A stretch of DNA of 6,000 bases, taken from assembly GCA_029861795.1 (NCBI GenBank), contig JAOTYS010000295.1:1-6000 (forward strand), given 5' to 3'. The notes below the pieces were generated by a model that did no database searches, was not told where the DNA came from, and was given only the letters and a program-made list of their open reading frames with translations. Source of the DNA: Gammaproteobacteria bacterium (GTDB lineage Bacteria > Pseudomonadota > Gammaproteobacteria > Arenicellales > JAOTYS01). This document shows, piece by piece, positions 5,526-6,000 of the stretch. How positions within the stretch are numbered: position 1 is the stretch's first letter; every line of letters starts with the position of its first letter. The translations under genes and the position numbers were made by a program.

Positions 5526-6000
5526 TTACACAGCAACGCTTTGCACCGCGGGCTGAGACTTTCCAATCCGCTGTCTGGCGCGTTCTCGGGCTGCGTCACC
5601 AAATACGCGAAACAGTTTCAAAGAAAATTCGTTCTCTAGTACTTTGTACTCAGGGTGCCACTGCACTCCAAGCGCGAAACCTCTTGCTTCTTTTACCCGC
5701 ACCGCTTCAATAGTGCCGTCCGGTGCCACACCTTCGCATTCCAAGGGATCGGCGAGGCGATCGATGCCTTGCCAGTGCAGTGAATTCACCATGATTTCTT
5801 GTGTCCCTGCGATCCGGGCGAATGAACCTCCAGCAACAAACTTCATAGCATGGCGCGGTCCGTACTGTACATCCGGGTCATCGGTCGCGGGGCGACGATG
5901 ATCTTCCCGACCCGCTACTTCGTGCACCCGGGCATGCAGCGTGCCTCCAAGCACCACGTTGAGTTCTTGAAACCCGCGACAAATAGCCAGTAGGGGCAAA
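5526..6000 (-). CDS. Class-I glutamine amidotransferase, peptidase C26 / gamma-glutamyl-GABA hydrolase-like (5'-truncated by window edge)
   Basis: The last 158 codons of a gene whose start lies beyond 6000; the frame is open to the edge. The first visible residues, LPLLAICRGFQELNVVLGG, contain the nucleophile elbow with the catalytic Cys (codon 5981-5979). The segment VNSLHWQGIDRLAD...APDGTIEAV is characteristic of PuuD-like C26 enzymes. GVQWHPEY near the C-terminus supplies the catalytic His (codon 5657-5655) and Glu (5651-5649). Relatives hydrolyse gamma-glutamyl amides such as gamma-glutamyl-GABA in putrescine breakdown; others act on different gamma-glutamyl compounds. Roughly the N-terminal 90-100 residues are missing, judged by the usual length near 250. 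It reads towards the FGGY kinase, so it probably belongs to a separate unit that begins to the right, perhaps with glutamine-synthetase-like or polyamine genes. That neighbourhood is not visible. Confidence 0.9.
   Translation of the reverse strand, partial: LPLLAICRGFQELNVVLGGTLHARVHEVAGREDHRRPATDDPDVQYGPRHAMKFVAGGSFARIAGTQEIMVNSLHWQGIDRLADPLECEGVAPDGTIEAVRVKEARGFALGVQWHPEYKVLENEFSLKLFRVFGDAARERARQRIGKSQPAVQSVAV

Noticed and set aside
5509..5528. TAACTC...GAGTTA hairpin between the convergent kinase and amidotransferase genes
   Set aside because: Only six base pairs with an eight-base loop, AT-rich and without a T-run on either strand. It overlaps the amidotransferase stop codon and is too weak to call a terminator.

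Overview
The window looks like chromosomal DNA from a Gram-negative bacterium, most likely a pseudomonadote and perhaps a gammaproteobacterium. The reasons are a twin-arginine signal on a dehydrogenase small subunit, a gluconate-dehydrogenase-type GMC enzyme pair, a PuuD-like amidotransferase and a long imperfect palindrome of a kind I associate with that group. Base composition is slightly GC-rich and even throughout. There are no rRNA or tRNA genes, CRISPR arrays or transposase genes. Taxonomy is inference; no marker gene is present.

The left half (1-2830) is read on the minus strand. In order of transcription it holds an isopenicillin-N-synthase-like 2-oxoglutarate/Fe(II) oxygenase (2830-1802), a 168-base gap, a Tat-signal small subunit of the gluconate 2-dehydrogenase subunit 3 type (1633-1103), and an FAD-dependent GMC dehydrogenase (from 1106, running off the left edge). 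The GMC gene starts on a TTG that overlaps the previous stop codon. It carries a three-cysteine motif like that of the [3Fe-4S] GMC dehydrogenases, so the last two genes look like the small and catalytic subunits of a periplasm-facing, membrane-linked sugar, polyol or alcohol dehydrogenase.

A 177-base divergent promoter region (2831-3007) contains a 20-bp perfect dyad, TTTCCAA-N6-TTGGAAA, a good candidate operator for a shared regulator.

To the right, on the plus strand, are a 222-residue TIM-barrel protein of the phosphate-binding kind with no function I can name (3008-3676), a 140-bp imperfect palindrome beginning at the base after its stop codon (3677-3816), and an FGGY carbohydrate kinase (3953-5488). 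The kinase converges on a partial class-I glutamine amidotransferase of the peptidase C26/PuuD type (6000-5526, minus), whose N-terminus lies beyond the window.

Taken together, 1-5488 resembles a compact catabolic locus: periplasmic oxidation of a hydroxylated compound, phosphorylation by the FGGY kinase, conversion by a phosphate-binding barrel enzyme, and an oxygenase that may act on the substrate or a derivative. The substrate cannot be read from the sequence, and the combination of the oxygenase with the other four genes is not a pathway I recognise.
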